A DNA stretch of 64,000 nucleotides, from NCBI RefSeq assembly GCF_900119365.1, contig NZ_FPJO01000020.1, positions 62,001-126,000 of the forward strand, in the 5' to 3' direction. Source of the stretch: Streptomyces atratus (GTDB lineage: Bacteria > Actinomycetota > Actinomycetes > Streptomycetales > Streptomycetaceae). This document shows, piece after piece, positions 24,204 to 32,315 of this stretch. The notes under the pieces were generated by a model. It saw only the letters and a list, made by a program, of their open reading frames with translations. It did no database searches and had not been told where the DNA came from. Within the stretch, counting starts at the first letter, position 1. Each line of letters begins with the position of its first letter. Both the position numbers and the translations under genes were made by a program.

Positions 24204-25283
24204 ATGGGGTTGCTGACCATCGGGGCGTTCGCGAAGGCGTCCCGGCTGTCGCCGAAGGCGCTGCGCCTCTACGACGAACTCGGCCTGCTGACCCCCACTC
24301 GCGTCGACCCGGTGAGCGGCTACCGCCTCTACGCACCGGAACTGCTGGAGCAGGCCCGGCTGGTCGCCTGGCTCCGGCGCCTGGGAATGCCCCTGGCCCG
24401 CATCCAGCAGGTCTGCACGCTGGAGTCGGCCGCGGCGGCACAGGAGGTCCGCGCGTTCTGGGCTCAGATCGAGGCCGACACCGCCGCGCGGCGAGACCTC
24501 GCTTCCTTCCTCATCGACCATCTTTCCTGGAAGGACCCCGCCATGTCTCCGACCACCAAGCCCCTGGGAATCCGTTACGCCGCCCTTTCCGACAGGGGCC
24601 TTGTCCGCGAGAGCAACCAGGACACCGCCTACGCCGGGTCGCGCCTGCTCGCCGTCGCCGACGGCTACGGCAGCGCGGGAGCTCCAGCCGGTGCGGCCGC
24701 CATCGACGCGCTCAAGCGCCTCGAAACCGGCGGCATCCCGTCGGGCGAGCTCCTCAACGTCCTCGAAGACGCCGTCGAGCAGGCCAAGCGGGCCGTCAAC
24801 GGCGTCGCCGGACCCGGCTCGTCACCCGAAGAGGCCGGCACCACGCTCACCGCGATGCTGTGGACCGGATCGCAACTGGCCCTCGTCCACATCGGCGACT
24901 CCCGTGCCCATCTCCTGCGCGACGGAGAGCTGTTCCAGATCACGCATGATCACACCGTGGTGCAGTCGATGGTCGACGAGGGACGCATCGGTCCGGAAGA
25001 AGCCGTCTCCCACCCCCAGCGGTCGCTGTTGATAAGGGCCTTGGGCCATGGAGCCGACGGCACCACCGACATGCGCCTTCACGACGTTCAGCAGGGAGAC
25101 CGATATCTGCTCTGCTCCGACGGTCTGTCGACCGTCGTGCGGACCGAGGAGATTCGCCGGGTGCTCCGCGAGGTCGGAGAGCCCGAGCAGGCGGTCCGCG
25201 AACTCGTCGCCCTCGCCAACGGCTCCGGCGGCCCGGACAACGTCAGCTGCGTGGTCGCCGACGTCGTGGAGCTCCAGCAGTAG
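24204..25283 (+). CDS. MerR-type HTH fused to PP2C protein phosphatase
   Basis: A 359-aa fusion. Residues 1-70 are a MerR winged helix (LTIGAFAKASRLSPKALRLY, then SGYRLYAPELLEQARLVAWL), followed by a dimerising helix to about 115. From about residue 122 a PPM-type Ser/Thr phosphatase domain begins, with SDRGLVRESNQDTAYAG, LLAVADGYGSAG, HIGDSRAHLLRDGEL and GGPDNVSCVVADV, all metal-site motifs present. AGGAGG eight bases upstream sets ATG 24204 over the GTG 24198. It would bind DNA under control of a phosphatase-fold sensor domain, or regulate a kinase; the target is unknown. Confidence 0.85.
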   Translation: MGLLTIGAFAKASRLSPKALRLYDELGLLTPTRVDPVSGYRLYAPELLEQARLVAWLRRLGMPLARIQQVCTLESAAAAQEVRAFWAQIEADTAARRDLASFLIDHLSWKDPAMSPTTKPLGIRYAALSDRGLVRESNQDTAYAGSRLLAVADGYGSAGAPAGAAAIDALKRLETGGIPSGELLNVLEDAVEQAKRAVNGVAGPGSSPEEAGTTLTAMLWTGSQLALVHIGDSRAHLLRDGELFQITHDHTVVQSMVDEGRIGPEEAVSHPQRSLLIRALGHGADGTTDMRLHDVQQGDRYLLCSDGLSTVVRTEEIRRVLREVGEPEQAVRELVALANGSGGPDNVSCVVADVVELQQ

Positions 25284-25312
25284 GAGCGAACGGCATGCAC
25301 TGAACATCGCAC

Positions 25313-25367
25313 TGCCTGCGGTTGGGTGGGACATCAACCGTCAACCCGTCCCGCTCAACCGCAGGCA
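25313..25367 (+). terminator. Long hairpin terminator after the MerR-PP2C gene
   Basis: Perfect 12-bp arms TGCCTGCGGTTG (25313-25324) and CAACCGCAGGCA (25356-25367) with further inner pairing GGGAC/GTCCC. It lies 30 bp after the stop codon. Confidence 0.75.
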
Positions 25368-25374
25368 CCGCGGG

Positions 25375-25512
25375 TCAGCCCTGGCAGATGCAGAAGGGAT
25401 GACCAGCCGGATCGGTGAGGACCCGAGCCCTGCCCGCCTCATGGGGCTGGTGATCCGGCTTGCCCGCGCCCAGCTCCAGCAGCCGCCTCGACTCGTCCAA
25501 GTCCGCGACGTC
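25375..25512 (-). pseudogene. 3' remnant of a VOC (glyoxalase-fold) protein
   Basis: Forty-five codons end LLELGAGKPDHQPHE and then RVLTDPAGHPFCICQG. This is the typical C-terminus of vicinal-oxygen-chelate proteins (V-L-x-D-P-A-G-H-P-F-C). The frame upstream is open but unrelated, and a promoter and divergent gene follow at once, so the 5' two-thirds are lost. No product is expected. Confidence 0.7.
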
Positions 25513-25587
25513 GGGTGAGTTGGAGCAGGAGGAGCTCGGCACTGGGTAACGTATCCGGAAATATCCCCATGCCGGAGACGGATCCCC

Positions 25588-26214
25588 ATGGCTGACGACA
25601 GGGACGACGAGAATGCGGCCCCGGGCCCCGCGGCGCGGGGGCACGGGCAGGGTCACGGGCACGGGCTCGCGCGCGGCGGGGCCTCCGTGGTGCCGAGGAC
25701 CGCCGTGATCGCGGGCGGCGGAGCGCTGGCCGTCTGGGAGCCCGCGTTCACGCTCGGCGCCTACGACGTCATCTTCTACTACCAGATGCTCACCCTCTGG
25801 GCGGTGTCGACGGCCGTGCTGCTGGCCGGCTTCCTGATGCGTGAGCGCGGGCCGCGTCACGGCTGGGCGTACTGGGCCTGCCTGGCGCTGCCCAGCGCCT
25901 GGCTCGTCCTCGCCGCCGTCGTGCCGCGCAGCGGCAACTGGCAGGGCGAGGCGCTCTTCCTGATCGGCGGCATCATCAGCGTCATCGGCACCCCGCTGCT
26001 GACCTGGGTGCTCCTCCAGCTCCTGCTGTTCGGGGAGTCGGAGCTCTCCGTGAACCAGCGCCGGACGGTCATCGGTGTCGTCGCGCTCGTCGGCGTACTG
26101 GCCTTCCTGCTCGGCCAGTTCAACGATGTCTTCCTCACCTGCGGGGACTTCGACATCAGCGGCAACAGCGTCCCCTCCGGCTGCCGGCCGGGCCACGCCT
26201 CGCCGCTCGGCTGA
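25588..26214 (+). CDS. Integral membrane protein of unknown function
   Basis: A 208-aa protein with a His/Gly-rich cytoplasmic start (GPAARGHGQGHGHGLARGG) that may bind metal. Four predicted membrane helices follow (FYYQMLTLWAVSTAVLLAGF, YWACLALPSAWLVLAAVV, ALFLIGGIISVIGTPLLTWV, RTVIGVVALVGVLAFLLGQF). The Cys-containing extracytoplasmic tail reads VFLTCGDFDISGNSVPSGCR. No family is recognised. A ribosome-like GGAGA lies 11 bases before the ATG. Confidence 0.7.
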   Translation: MADDRDDENAAPGPAARGHGQGHGHGLARGGASVVPRTAVIAGGGALAVWEPAFTLGAYDVIFYYQMLTLWAVSTAVLLAGFLMRERGPRHGWAYWACLALPSAWLVLAAVVPRSGNWQGEALFLIGGIISVIGTPLLTWVLLQLLLFGESELSVNQRRTVIGVVALVGVLAFLLGQFNDVFLTCGDFDISGNSVPSGCRPGHASPLG

Positions 26215-26289
26215 CCCGCGACGGCCGTTGCGGGACAGCCGAGCGGTACGGATGTGACGATCCGGGCCTCCAGGCGCGATGCTGCCCCC

Positions 26290-27207
26290 ATGACCTCCTC
26301 AGAGATCGATCCGACCCCCGATTCCGGTCCCACATCCACCACCGGCACCTCCGGCCCCGGTGTCTTCGAGCTGGGCGGCACCGTCACCATCCCGCGGCTC
26401 GGCTTCGGTGCGATGCAGCTGCCGGGCCGGTGGAGCGGGCCGGCCGGTGACACCGCGAAGGCCGTGGCCGTGGCGCGGCGCGCCGTCGAGCTCGGGGTGC
26501 GGTACATCGACACCGCCTCCTTCTACTTCTCCGACACCCACCGGGCCAACGACCTGTTGCGCGAGGCGCTGTCCCCGTATCCCGCGGACCTCGTCATCGC
26601 CACCAAGGTCGGCCCGCTGCGGGACGAGACCGGCGAGATGTACGCCGAGGCCCGCCCCGATCAGCTGCGCGGAGAGGTGGAGCGGAATCTGGCGGACCTG
26701 GGGGTCGACACCCTCGACCTGGTGCATCTGCGGGTGGGGCGGCTGGGCTCGGACGTCGCCGATTCGCTCGGCGAACGGTTCGCCGTACTGGCCGCGCTGC
26801 GCGAGGAAGGGCTGATCCGGCAGCTCGGCGTCAGCAATGTGACGCGCGGGCAGCTCGCGGAGGCCCGGTCGATCGCACCGGTCGCCGCCGTCCAGAACCG
26901 GTTCGGTGTGCTCGACCAGGCCGACGCCGCGCTCGTCGACGAGTGCGCGGACGCCGGTATCGCGTACATGCCGTTCTTCGCGCTCGGCGGCGGGCACACC
27001 GAACTCGACGGCGAGAACCTCCGGAAAGTGAGCGAGCGGCACGGCGCGACGGCGTTCCAGGTGGCCATCGCCTGGGGCCTGGCCCGCTCCCCCTCGATCG
27101 TCCAGATCCCCGGTACCGCCTCGCTCGCCCACCTGGAGGAGAACATGGCCGCCGGGCAACTGGCCCTCGACGAGGACGACATGGCGCTGCTCGGACGTCG
27201 CGGCTAG
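26290..27207 (+). CDS. Aldo/keto reductase
   Basis: A 305-aa NADPH-dependent oxidoreductase with the TIM-barrel aldo-keto motifs. LGFGAMQLPGRW starts the barrel. Catalytic Asp and Tyr are in RYIDTASFYFSD, Lys in VIATKVGP and His in DLVHLRVG; the cofactor region is in VAIAWGLARSPSIVQIPGTA. The substrate is unknown. ATG 26290 is chosen; the longer frame to 26254 lacks a ribosome site. The TAG stop (27205-27207) lies inside the terminal inverted repeat of an adjacent 180-bp MITE, so insertion may have replaced the original 3' end. Confidence 0.88.
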   Translation: MTSSEIDPTPDSGPTSTTGTSGPGVFELGGTVTIPRLGFGAMQLPGRWSGPAGDTAKAVAVARRAVELGVRYIDTASFYFSDTHRANDLLREALSPYPADLVIATKVGPLRDETGEMYAEARPDQLRGEVERNLADLGVDTLDLVHLRVGRLGSDVADSLGERFAVLAALREEGLIRQLGVSNVTRGQLAEARSIAPVAAVQNRFGVLDQADAALVDECADAGIAYMPFFALGGGHTELDGENLRKVSERHGATAFQVAIAWGLARSPSIVQIPGTASLAHLEENMAAGQLALDEDDMALLGRRG

Positions 27208-27383
27208 GGCGTGTTTTAGAAGTAGCGTCGTCCGCCCGGAGGGCGGGTCCCGCGGGGTCTGGCGCGTGCGATCGCAAGGCGCCGGGGTGCCCTTGTAGCG
27301 GAGCTACCAGGGCATTTCGGCAACGCGGCGAGCGTGCGTGTCAGACCCCGCGGGACAGGCGGGACTTCTAAAACACGCCCTAG
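27204..27383. mobile_element. 180-bp MITE with 20-bp terminal inverted repeats
   Basis: The ends CTAGGGCGTGTTTTAGAAGT (27204-27223) and its exact complement (27364-27383) bound an element without a coding region. Inside are further long inverted repeats (GTCCCGCGGGGTCTG with CAGACCCCGCGGGAC, and a central hairpin around TGCCCT...AGGGCA), so the whole unit folds into one long stem. Both termini read CTAG at the boundary, so the target site may be CTAG or TA. It could be moved in trans by a related IS transposase that is not in this window. It forms the 3' end of the aldo/keto reductase gene. Confidence 0.8.
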
Positions 27384-27512
27384 AGCCGGTCCGGGGCCTG
27401 CCCCCGTGCGGGTCGGCCGGGGCCCACCCGCCCCGGCCGACCCGGAATCGCCGATGAGAGCCAGGGCAATCCCGTTACGATCACCGTACGTTCTCAGAGA
27501 GGCAGGCACGGC

Positions 27513-28511
27513 ATGAAGGTCCTGATCGCCGGAGGCGCGGGGTACATCGGCAGCACGGTCGCGTCCGCCTGCTCGGACGCCGGGATCACCCCCGTCGTCC
27601 TCGACAACCTGGTCACCGGCAGGCGGGAGTTCGCACAGGGCCGGGCCTTCCACGAGGGCGACATCGCGGACGGCCCCCTGATCGACCGGATCTTCGCCGA
27701 GCACCCGGACATCGAAGCCGTCGTCCACTGCGCGGCACTGATCGTGGTCCCCGACTCGGTCGCCGACCCGGTCGGCTACTACCGGGCGAACGTGGCCAAG
27801 TCCCTGGAGTTCGCCGGCCATCTGCTGCGCAACGGCTGCACCCGCATGATCTTCAGCTCGTCCGCCTCCATCTACGCCGCCGGAGCGGATCTGACCGTCG
27901 ACGAGGACTCCCCCGTCGACCCGCAGAGCCCGTACGCGCGCACCAAGGCGGTGTGCGAGGCGATGTTCGCCGACATCGCCGCCACCCAGCCGCTCCGGGT
28001 GCTGTCCCTGCGCTACTTCAACCCGATCGGCGCGGACCCGAAGCTGCGCACCGGGCTCCAGCTACGGCGTCCGAGCCATGCCCTGGGCAAGATGATCCAG
28101 GCGCAGGAGGAGGGCGTACCGTTCCGGGTCACCGGGACCGACTACCCCACGCGGGACGGTTCCGGCATCCGGGACTACGTCCATGTCTGGGACCTGGCCG
28201 CCGCGCACGTGGCCGCGCTCGGCGCCTTCGACGCCGTCCTGCCGGAGGCCGGCTCCACCACCATCAACCTGGGCACCGGCACGGGCACCACCGTGTGCGA
28301 ACTCCTCGATGCCTTCAACGAGGTGGTCGACACCCCCGTGCCGTCCGTCGACGCCGAAGCCCGGCCGGGCGACACCGCGGGGGCGTACACCCGGAGCGAC
28401 CGGGCGGAGCGGCTGCTGGGGTGGCGGCCGCGGTACTCGCTGACGGAGGGCATCCGCCACTCCCTGGAGTGGGCCGACGTACGCGAGGACGTGCTCGGCG
28501 GCCCCGCGTAG
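27513..28511 (+). CDS. UDP-glucose 4-epimerase family (GalE-type SDR)
   Basis: A 332-aa extended short-chain dehydrogenase. The NAD motif GGAGYIGSTVASA is at about residues 7-19. Catalytic Ser is in IFSSSASIY, and Tyr/Lys are in SPYARTKAVCEAMF (about 145). SLRYFNPIGADPKLRTGLQL and the late GIRDYVHVWDLAAAHVAAL are GalE signatures. It probably interconverts UDP-hexoses for exopolysaccharide or glycan supply. The GGC-to-GAC context after the MITE places its promoter in the 130 bp following the element. It is called epimerase-like without the galE symbol because sugar specificity cannot be read from motifs. Confidence 0.85.
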   Translation: MKVLIAGGAGYIGSTVASACSDAGITPVVLDNLVTGRREFAQGRAFHEGDIADGPLIDRIFAEHPDIEAVVHCAALIVVPDSVADPVGYYRANVAKSLEFAGHLLRNGCTRMIFSSSASIYAAGADLTVDEDSPVDPQSPYARTKAVCEAMFADIAATQPLRVLSLRYFNPIGADPKLRTGLQLRRPSHALGKMIQAQEEGVPFRVTGTDYPTRDGSGIRDYVHVWDLAAAHVAALGAFDAVLPEAGSTTINLGTGTGTTVCELLDAFNEVVDTPVPSVDAEARPGDTAGAYTRSDRAERLLGWRPRYSLTEGIRHSLEWADVREDVLGGPA

Positions 28512-28516
28512 GCCCG

Positions 28517-28572
28517 CGGCTCCGTACGCCCCGTCGCGGATCAGCGGCTCCGTACGCCCCGTCGGGGATCAG
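28517..28572. repeat. Two tandem 28-bp repeats
   Basis: CGGCTCCGTACGCCCCGTCG begins both copies (28517-28544 and 28545-28572); they differ at one base. The repeat sits between the epimerase stop and the DUF2199 gene start. It may be part of a terminator or a recent slippage duplication. Confidence 0.8.
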
Positions 28573-28595
28573 GGGACAGCCCTTAGGATCCGCCC

Positions 28596-29117
28596 ATGGC
28601 TATCGACCACGGCTACACCTGCTCCTGCTGCGGCGAACACCACGCGGAACTCCCGATGGGGTACTCGACCATGGCCCCCGACGTCTGGGACGCGAGCCTG
28701 GAGAGCGATCCGGACAGCATGCTCTCCTGCGACCAGTGCATCGTCAGGCACGAGCACTACTTCATCAAGGGCCTGATCGAGATACCCGTGTTCGGCAGCG
28801 AGGAGCCGTTCTCCTGGGGCGTCTGGGTCTCGCTCAGCCGGGTGAACTTCGCCCGCGCCCTCGATGTGTGGGAGACCCCGGGCCGCGAGTCCGAGAAGCC
28901 GTACTTCGGCTGGCTGAGCACCGAGCTGGGGCTGTACTCGCCCCGTACGACCAACCTCAAGACCAACGCCCACACCCGCCCGATCGGCCGGCGCCCCCGC
29001 ATCGAGCTGGAGCCCACCGACCACCCCCTCGCCGTGGAGCAGCGCACCGGCATCACGCGCGACCGGGTGCGGGAGATCGCCGAAGCGGTGCTGCACGCCG
29101 ACGACGCCCGCGCCTGA
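28596..29117 (+). CDS. DUF2199 domain-containing protein
   Basis: A 173-aa soluble protein. Two Cys-x2-Cys pairs (TCSCCGEHH and LSCDQCIVRHEHYF), spaced about 37 residues apart, look like a zinc ribbon. The segment FSWGVWVSLSRVNFARALD follows. This is the layout of DUF2199 proteins, whose role is unknown. The ATG at 28596 starts MAIDHGYTCSCCG. It converges with the TetR gene. Confidence 0.8.
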   Translation: MAIDHGYTCSCCGEHHAELPMGYSTMAPDVWDASLESDPDSMLSCDQCIVRHEHYFIKGLIEIPVFGSEEPFSWGVWVSLSRVNFARALDVWETPGRESEKPYFGWLSTELGLYSPRTTNLKTNAHTRPIGRRPRIELEPTDHPLAVEQRTGITRDRVREIAEAVLHADDARA

Positions 29118-29136
29118 GCGCGCCGGCGCCCCGCCG

Positions 29137-29772
29137 CTACCGCTGTTCCCCGAGCCCCGTCCGCAGCTGCACGAAGGCGAGTTCGGCCGACTCGACCGCG
29201 TCCGCGTACACGTGTTCCGCGCTCTCCCCCGCGTCGATCCGCCGCCAGTTCTCCAGGGCCAGGATGCGCAGTACGGCGATGATCTGGCCCGCGGCCAGCC
29301 TGTCCTGCACCCGGCCGCCCAGCGCACGGGCGAGCGCCGCCTCCGAGCGGCTCTGGTAGGCGTACAGGCGGGCCACCAGGGACGGCGTCCCGTAGAGCAG
29401 CCGCTGATACGCCAGCACCTGCGGCACATCGCAGAGTCCGGTGACCGGGTCGCCCCGCTCCAGGCCGTCCAGGAAGTTGCGGCGCAGGGCGTCCAGGGGG
29501 GACTCGGTGTCCGCACGGGCGGCGACCACACGGGCAGCCTCGTCCTCGTGGTCGGCGAACCGGTGCAGGACCAGGTCCTCCTTGGCCGGGAAGTACCGGA
29601 ACAGTGTCGGCTTCGAGATGTCGGCCGCGGCCGCCACCTCCGCCACCGAGACCTTGTCGAAGCCCCGCTCCAGGAACATCGCGATCGCGGCCTCGGAGAC
29701 CGCCTGATAGGTCAGCCGCTTCTTCCGCTCCCGCAGACTCATCTGCTCGTTCCCGGCCTTCTCTCCGTCCAT
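29137..29772 (-). CDS. TetR-family transcriptional regulator
   Basis: A 211-aa regulator. The HTH is at about residues 15-60 (TYQAVSEAAIAMFLERGFDK, then ISKPTLFRYFPAKEDLVLHR), the standard TetR recognition helix region. The C-terminal ligand-binding domain is all-helical (ALRRNFLDGLERGDPVTGLC). Start ATG 29772 follows MDGEKAGNEQMSLRERKKR; upstream in-frame starts lie in the neighbouring promoter. The likely target is not adjacent in the same direction, so the target is unknown. Confidence 0.88.
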   Translation of the reverse strand: MDGEKAGNEQMSLRERKKRLTYQAVSEAAIAMFLERGFDKVSVAEVAAAADISKPTLFRYFPAKEDLVLHRFADHEDEAARVVAARADTESPLDALRRNFLDGLERGDPVTGLCDVPQVLAYQRLLYGTPSLVARLYAYQSRSEAALARALGGRVQDRLAAGQIIAVLRILALENWRRIDAGESAEHVYADAVESAELAFVQLRTGLGEQR

Positions 29773-29956
29773 GACCACGAAGCGTACGCCCCGTACTCCC
29801 ACCGGACTCGGCCGCCGGAAGCGGTCGCACGCGCCCCCGACCGGCCGGGAACCGACGACTGGAGGGGAGTAATCCGCATGTGTGGGGTGGTGACCGGGGC
29901 GAGCCACGTTGACGCGATCCGTACACGGCTCCGCGGAGCCCGGTCCGGCGGAAGCC

Positions 29957-31207
29957 TCAGAACACGTCCGGGCACCACGCCCGCCGCCCCGCCCGCAGCA
30001 TCGTCTCCGCCAGCGCCACCGCGCCCGGTGTGAGTTCCTCGACGCGGCCCAGCGCCGCCAGCCGGGTGGGGGACTCGTCGCCCAGGTAGAGGGTGCCCAG
30101 CTCCCGTACGTCCAGGGCGAGGTCGGCGTCGGACGTGGTGGGGGTGCAGGTGGCGCCGGAGGCGGTGGCTTCGAGGCGGTAGCGGCCGGTGGTCAGGCCC
30201 GTGGTGTCGTGGATGTCGAGGGTGAGCGTGCCGGGTACCGCGTAGGTGCGGGCCTCCAGGGCGCGTACGACGTCCAGGACGCGCACCCACAGCCAGTCCG
30301 CGTGGGTCACGACGCGGGCGGCGCGCGGGTCCGGGAGCAGGAGGGGCAGCAGGTCGTCGGGGGCGCGGTGGCCGGAGCGGACCGTGGTGATCCAGTCGAT
30401 CGAGCAGACGAAGTGCCACAGCGCGCGCTCGGCGGCCGGGGTGGCGGCGATCTGCCCGAGCACCGTGGCCCGGTTCAGCGGCTGCTTGGCGTCGCCCCAG
30501 TGGTCGTCGGCGCGGTAGACGATCAGGCCGTCCACCTCGCCGGCCGCGTTGCTGGAGACCGCGAAGAAGGGCTCCGTCCAGGCCTCGGGGCCGGGCTGGA
30601 TCTCGCCGGTGTTCACGGCCCACCAGCGCGCGTCGCGGTCGATCATCCCGTGCTGCCGGGCGCGCAGCCGGTCGTGCAGGGCCGGGCCCAGCTTGCGTAC
30701 GTCCGCGCCGCTCACCAGGTCGATCCGGCCGCCGTCCCGCTCGGACGGGCCCGACCAGTGCGGGTCGAGGCCGGCCCTGGGTACGTCGATCTCCCACTGG
30801 GTGGTCCAGGCCGCCGGGCCGAAGCCGTACCGCCCGTAGATCGGGTACTCGGCGGCGATCAGCGTGGCGACCACGTCACCGCGCTCCTTCGCCGCCGCGA
30901 GGTCCGCGGCCATCATCCGGCTGAGCAGCCCGCGGCGGCGGTGCGTGGGCGACACCGTGACGTTGGAGACCGCGTCGGCCGGGACCGTCGCGCCGCCGAC
31001 GACCGTGAGTTCCTGCGCGAAGGAACGGAAGGTGGCCACGCACCGCCCGCCGTCGAACGCGCCCTGTGTGCGGGCGAGATCGGTGTACGGAAGGCGTCGT
31101 TCCGCCTCCTCTTCCGTCCCTGTCTGCGCGCGCAGGAAACCGGTGTGCTTGGCGCGCAGCCAGTCGGGGAACTCGGCAGCGGTGATCGTACGGACGTCAG
31201 GAACCAT
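29957..31207 (-). CDS. Eis-type GNAT N-acetyltransferase
   Basis: A 416-aa protein with the Eis architecture: an N-terminal GNAT domain, a central GNAT-like domain and an SCP2-like C-terminus. The acetyl-CoA loop is VSPTHRRRGLLSRMMAADL (about residues 87-105). The tyrosine-rich region EYPIYGRYGFGPA is a hallmark of Eis. The extreme C-terminus is RAWCPDVF, matching the free carboxylate used as catalytic base in Eis enzymes. These acetylate amines such as aminoglycosides or other substrates; the natural substrate here is unknown. ATG 31207 gives the usual N-terminus. Confidence 0.9.
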   Translation of the reverse strand: MVPDVRTITAAEFPDWLRAKHTGFLRAQTGTEEEAERRLPYTDLARTQGAFDGGRCVATFRSFAQELTVVGGATVPADAVSNVTVSPTHRRRGLLSRMMAADLAAAKERGDVVATLIAAEYPIYGRYGFGPAAWTTQWEIDVPRAGLDPHWSGPSERDGGRIDLVSGADVRKLGPALHDRLRARQHGMIDRDARWWAVNTGEIQPGPEAWTEPFFAVSSNAAGEVDGLIVYRADDHWGDAKQPLNRATVLGQIAATPAAERALWHFVCSIDWITTVRSGHRAPDDLLPLLLPDPRAARVVTHADWLWVRVLDVVRALEARTYAVPGTLTLDIHDTTGLTTGRYRLEATASGATCTPTTSDADLALDVRELGTLYLGDESPTRLAALGRVEELTPGAVALAETMLRAGRRAWCPDVF

Positions 31208-31285
31208 GCGGGCCACGCTAGGCACACGGCGCGCGGGATGTCGCCCGGTTTTCCGCCACCGTGGGAACGGGCGGGCCGGAGCGGG

Positions 31286-32269
31286 TCAGAAGGCCGCCCG
31301 GATCTCGCCGACCTCCCCGCCACCGCCCAGCAGCGGCGCGTGTCCGATCCGGGAGACCACCGGGGCGTCGATGCCGAGCAGCCGCAGCGCCCGGGCCAGC
31401 ACCGGCCCGAGCGCCCGTGTCGCCCCGTCGTCGATCTTGAAGGCCAGCGCCCGGCCGTCCGCCAGCGCCACCGCCTGCACCGCCTCGGCGCCCATCTTGG
31501 AGAGCGCGCCCGGCACCTCCCGCATCAGCCAGGTGTCGGGGCGACGGGTCCCGGCCACGTACTCGGGGTGGGCCCGCATCGCGTCCCCGACACGGCGCTC
31601 CGCCGTCCCCGGCTCCGCCAGCACGAAGGAGCGGAAGGCCCGCGCCAGGCCCACCAGGCTGATCGCCATCAGCGGCGCCCCGCACCCGTCCGTGCCGACC
31701 GCCGTGACCGGCTCGTCGGCCGCCTCCTCGACGACCTGGTGGACCAGCTGCTGGAGCGGGTGCGACGGGTCGAGGTAGGTCTCCCGGTCCCAGCCGTTCA
31801 CCGCGCACACCGCGAGCATCGCCGCGTGCTTGCCGGAGCAGTTCATGGTGATCCGCTCCCGCACCCGGCCCGCGGCGAGATACGTCTCCGCCTCCGCCGG
31901 GTCCAGCGGCAGATCGGGCGGGGTCTGCAGGTCGCCGGAGGTCAGTCCGTGCTCGGCGAGCATCGTGCGGACGAGTTCCAGGTGGAAATCCTCGCCGGAG
32001 TGGCTCGCGGCGGCCAGTGCCAGCCGCTCCCCGGACAGGTCCAGCCCGGCCCGCAGCACGGCCGCGGCCTGCATCGGCTTGTTGGAGGAGCGCGGGAAGA
32101 CCGGCGCCGTCGGATCGCCCAGGGACCGTTCCACGCTGCCGTCGGCGGCCAGCACGACCAGCGAACCCCGGTGCCGGCCCTCCACGAAGCCGGACCGTAC
32201 GACCTCGGCCAGGACGGGGAGAGCGGGGGATATGGCGGATGGGGCAGCGGGGGCGGCGCTGGAGGTCAT
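31286..32269 (-). CDS. Class 3 (R. etli-type) L-asparaginase
   Basis: A 327-aa protein with the serine-dependent asparaginase II fold seen in the thermolabile R. etli group. Ser/Lys motif SSNKPMQAAAVLRAG is at about residues 61-75. NCSGKHAAMLAVC (about 143) carries the second Lys and Cys, and TDGCGAPLMAIS is at about 193. It hydrolyses asparagine to aspartate and ammonia in the cytosol; regulation by nitrogen is possible but not seen. It lies downstream of rsiG but is separated by a strong hairpin, so it has its own promoter. Confidence 0.85.
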   Translation of the reverse strand: MTSSAAPAAPSAISPALPVLAEVVRSGFVEGRHRGSLVVLAADGSVERSLGDPTAPVFPRSSNKPMQAAAVLRAGLDLSGERLALAAASHSGEDFHLELVRTMLAEHGLTSGDLQTPPDLPLDPAEAETYLAAGRVRERITMNCSGKHAAMLAVCAVNGWDRETYLDPSHPLQQLVHQVVEEAADEPVTAVGTDGCGAPLMAISLVGLARAFRSFVLAEPGTAERRVGDAMRAHPEYVAGTRRPDTWLMREVPGALSKMGAEAVQAVALADGRALAFKIDDGATRALGPVLARALRLLGIDAPVVSRIGHAPLLGGGGEVGEIRAAF

Positions 32270-32274
32270 GGTGG

Positions 32275-32309
32275 CCTTCCGGGGACGGGCGGAACCCGCC
32301 CCCGGAAGG
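32275..32309 (-). terminator. Terminator between rsiG and the asparaginase gene
   Basis: CCTTCCGGGG (32275-32284) pairs with CCCCGGAAGG (32300-32309), with inner GGGCGG/CCGCCC pairing. It starts just after the rsiG stop on the minus strand. Confidence 0.75.
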
Positions 32310-32315
32310 ATCGCT

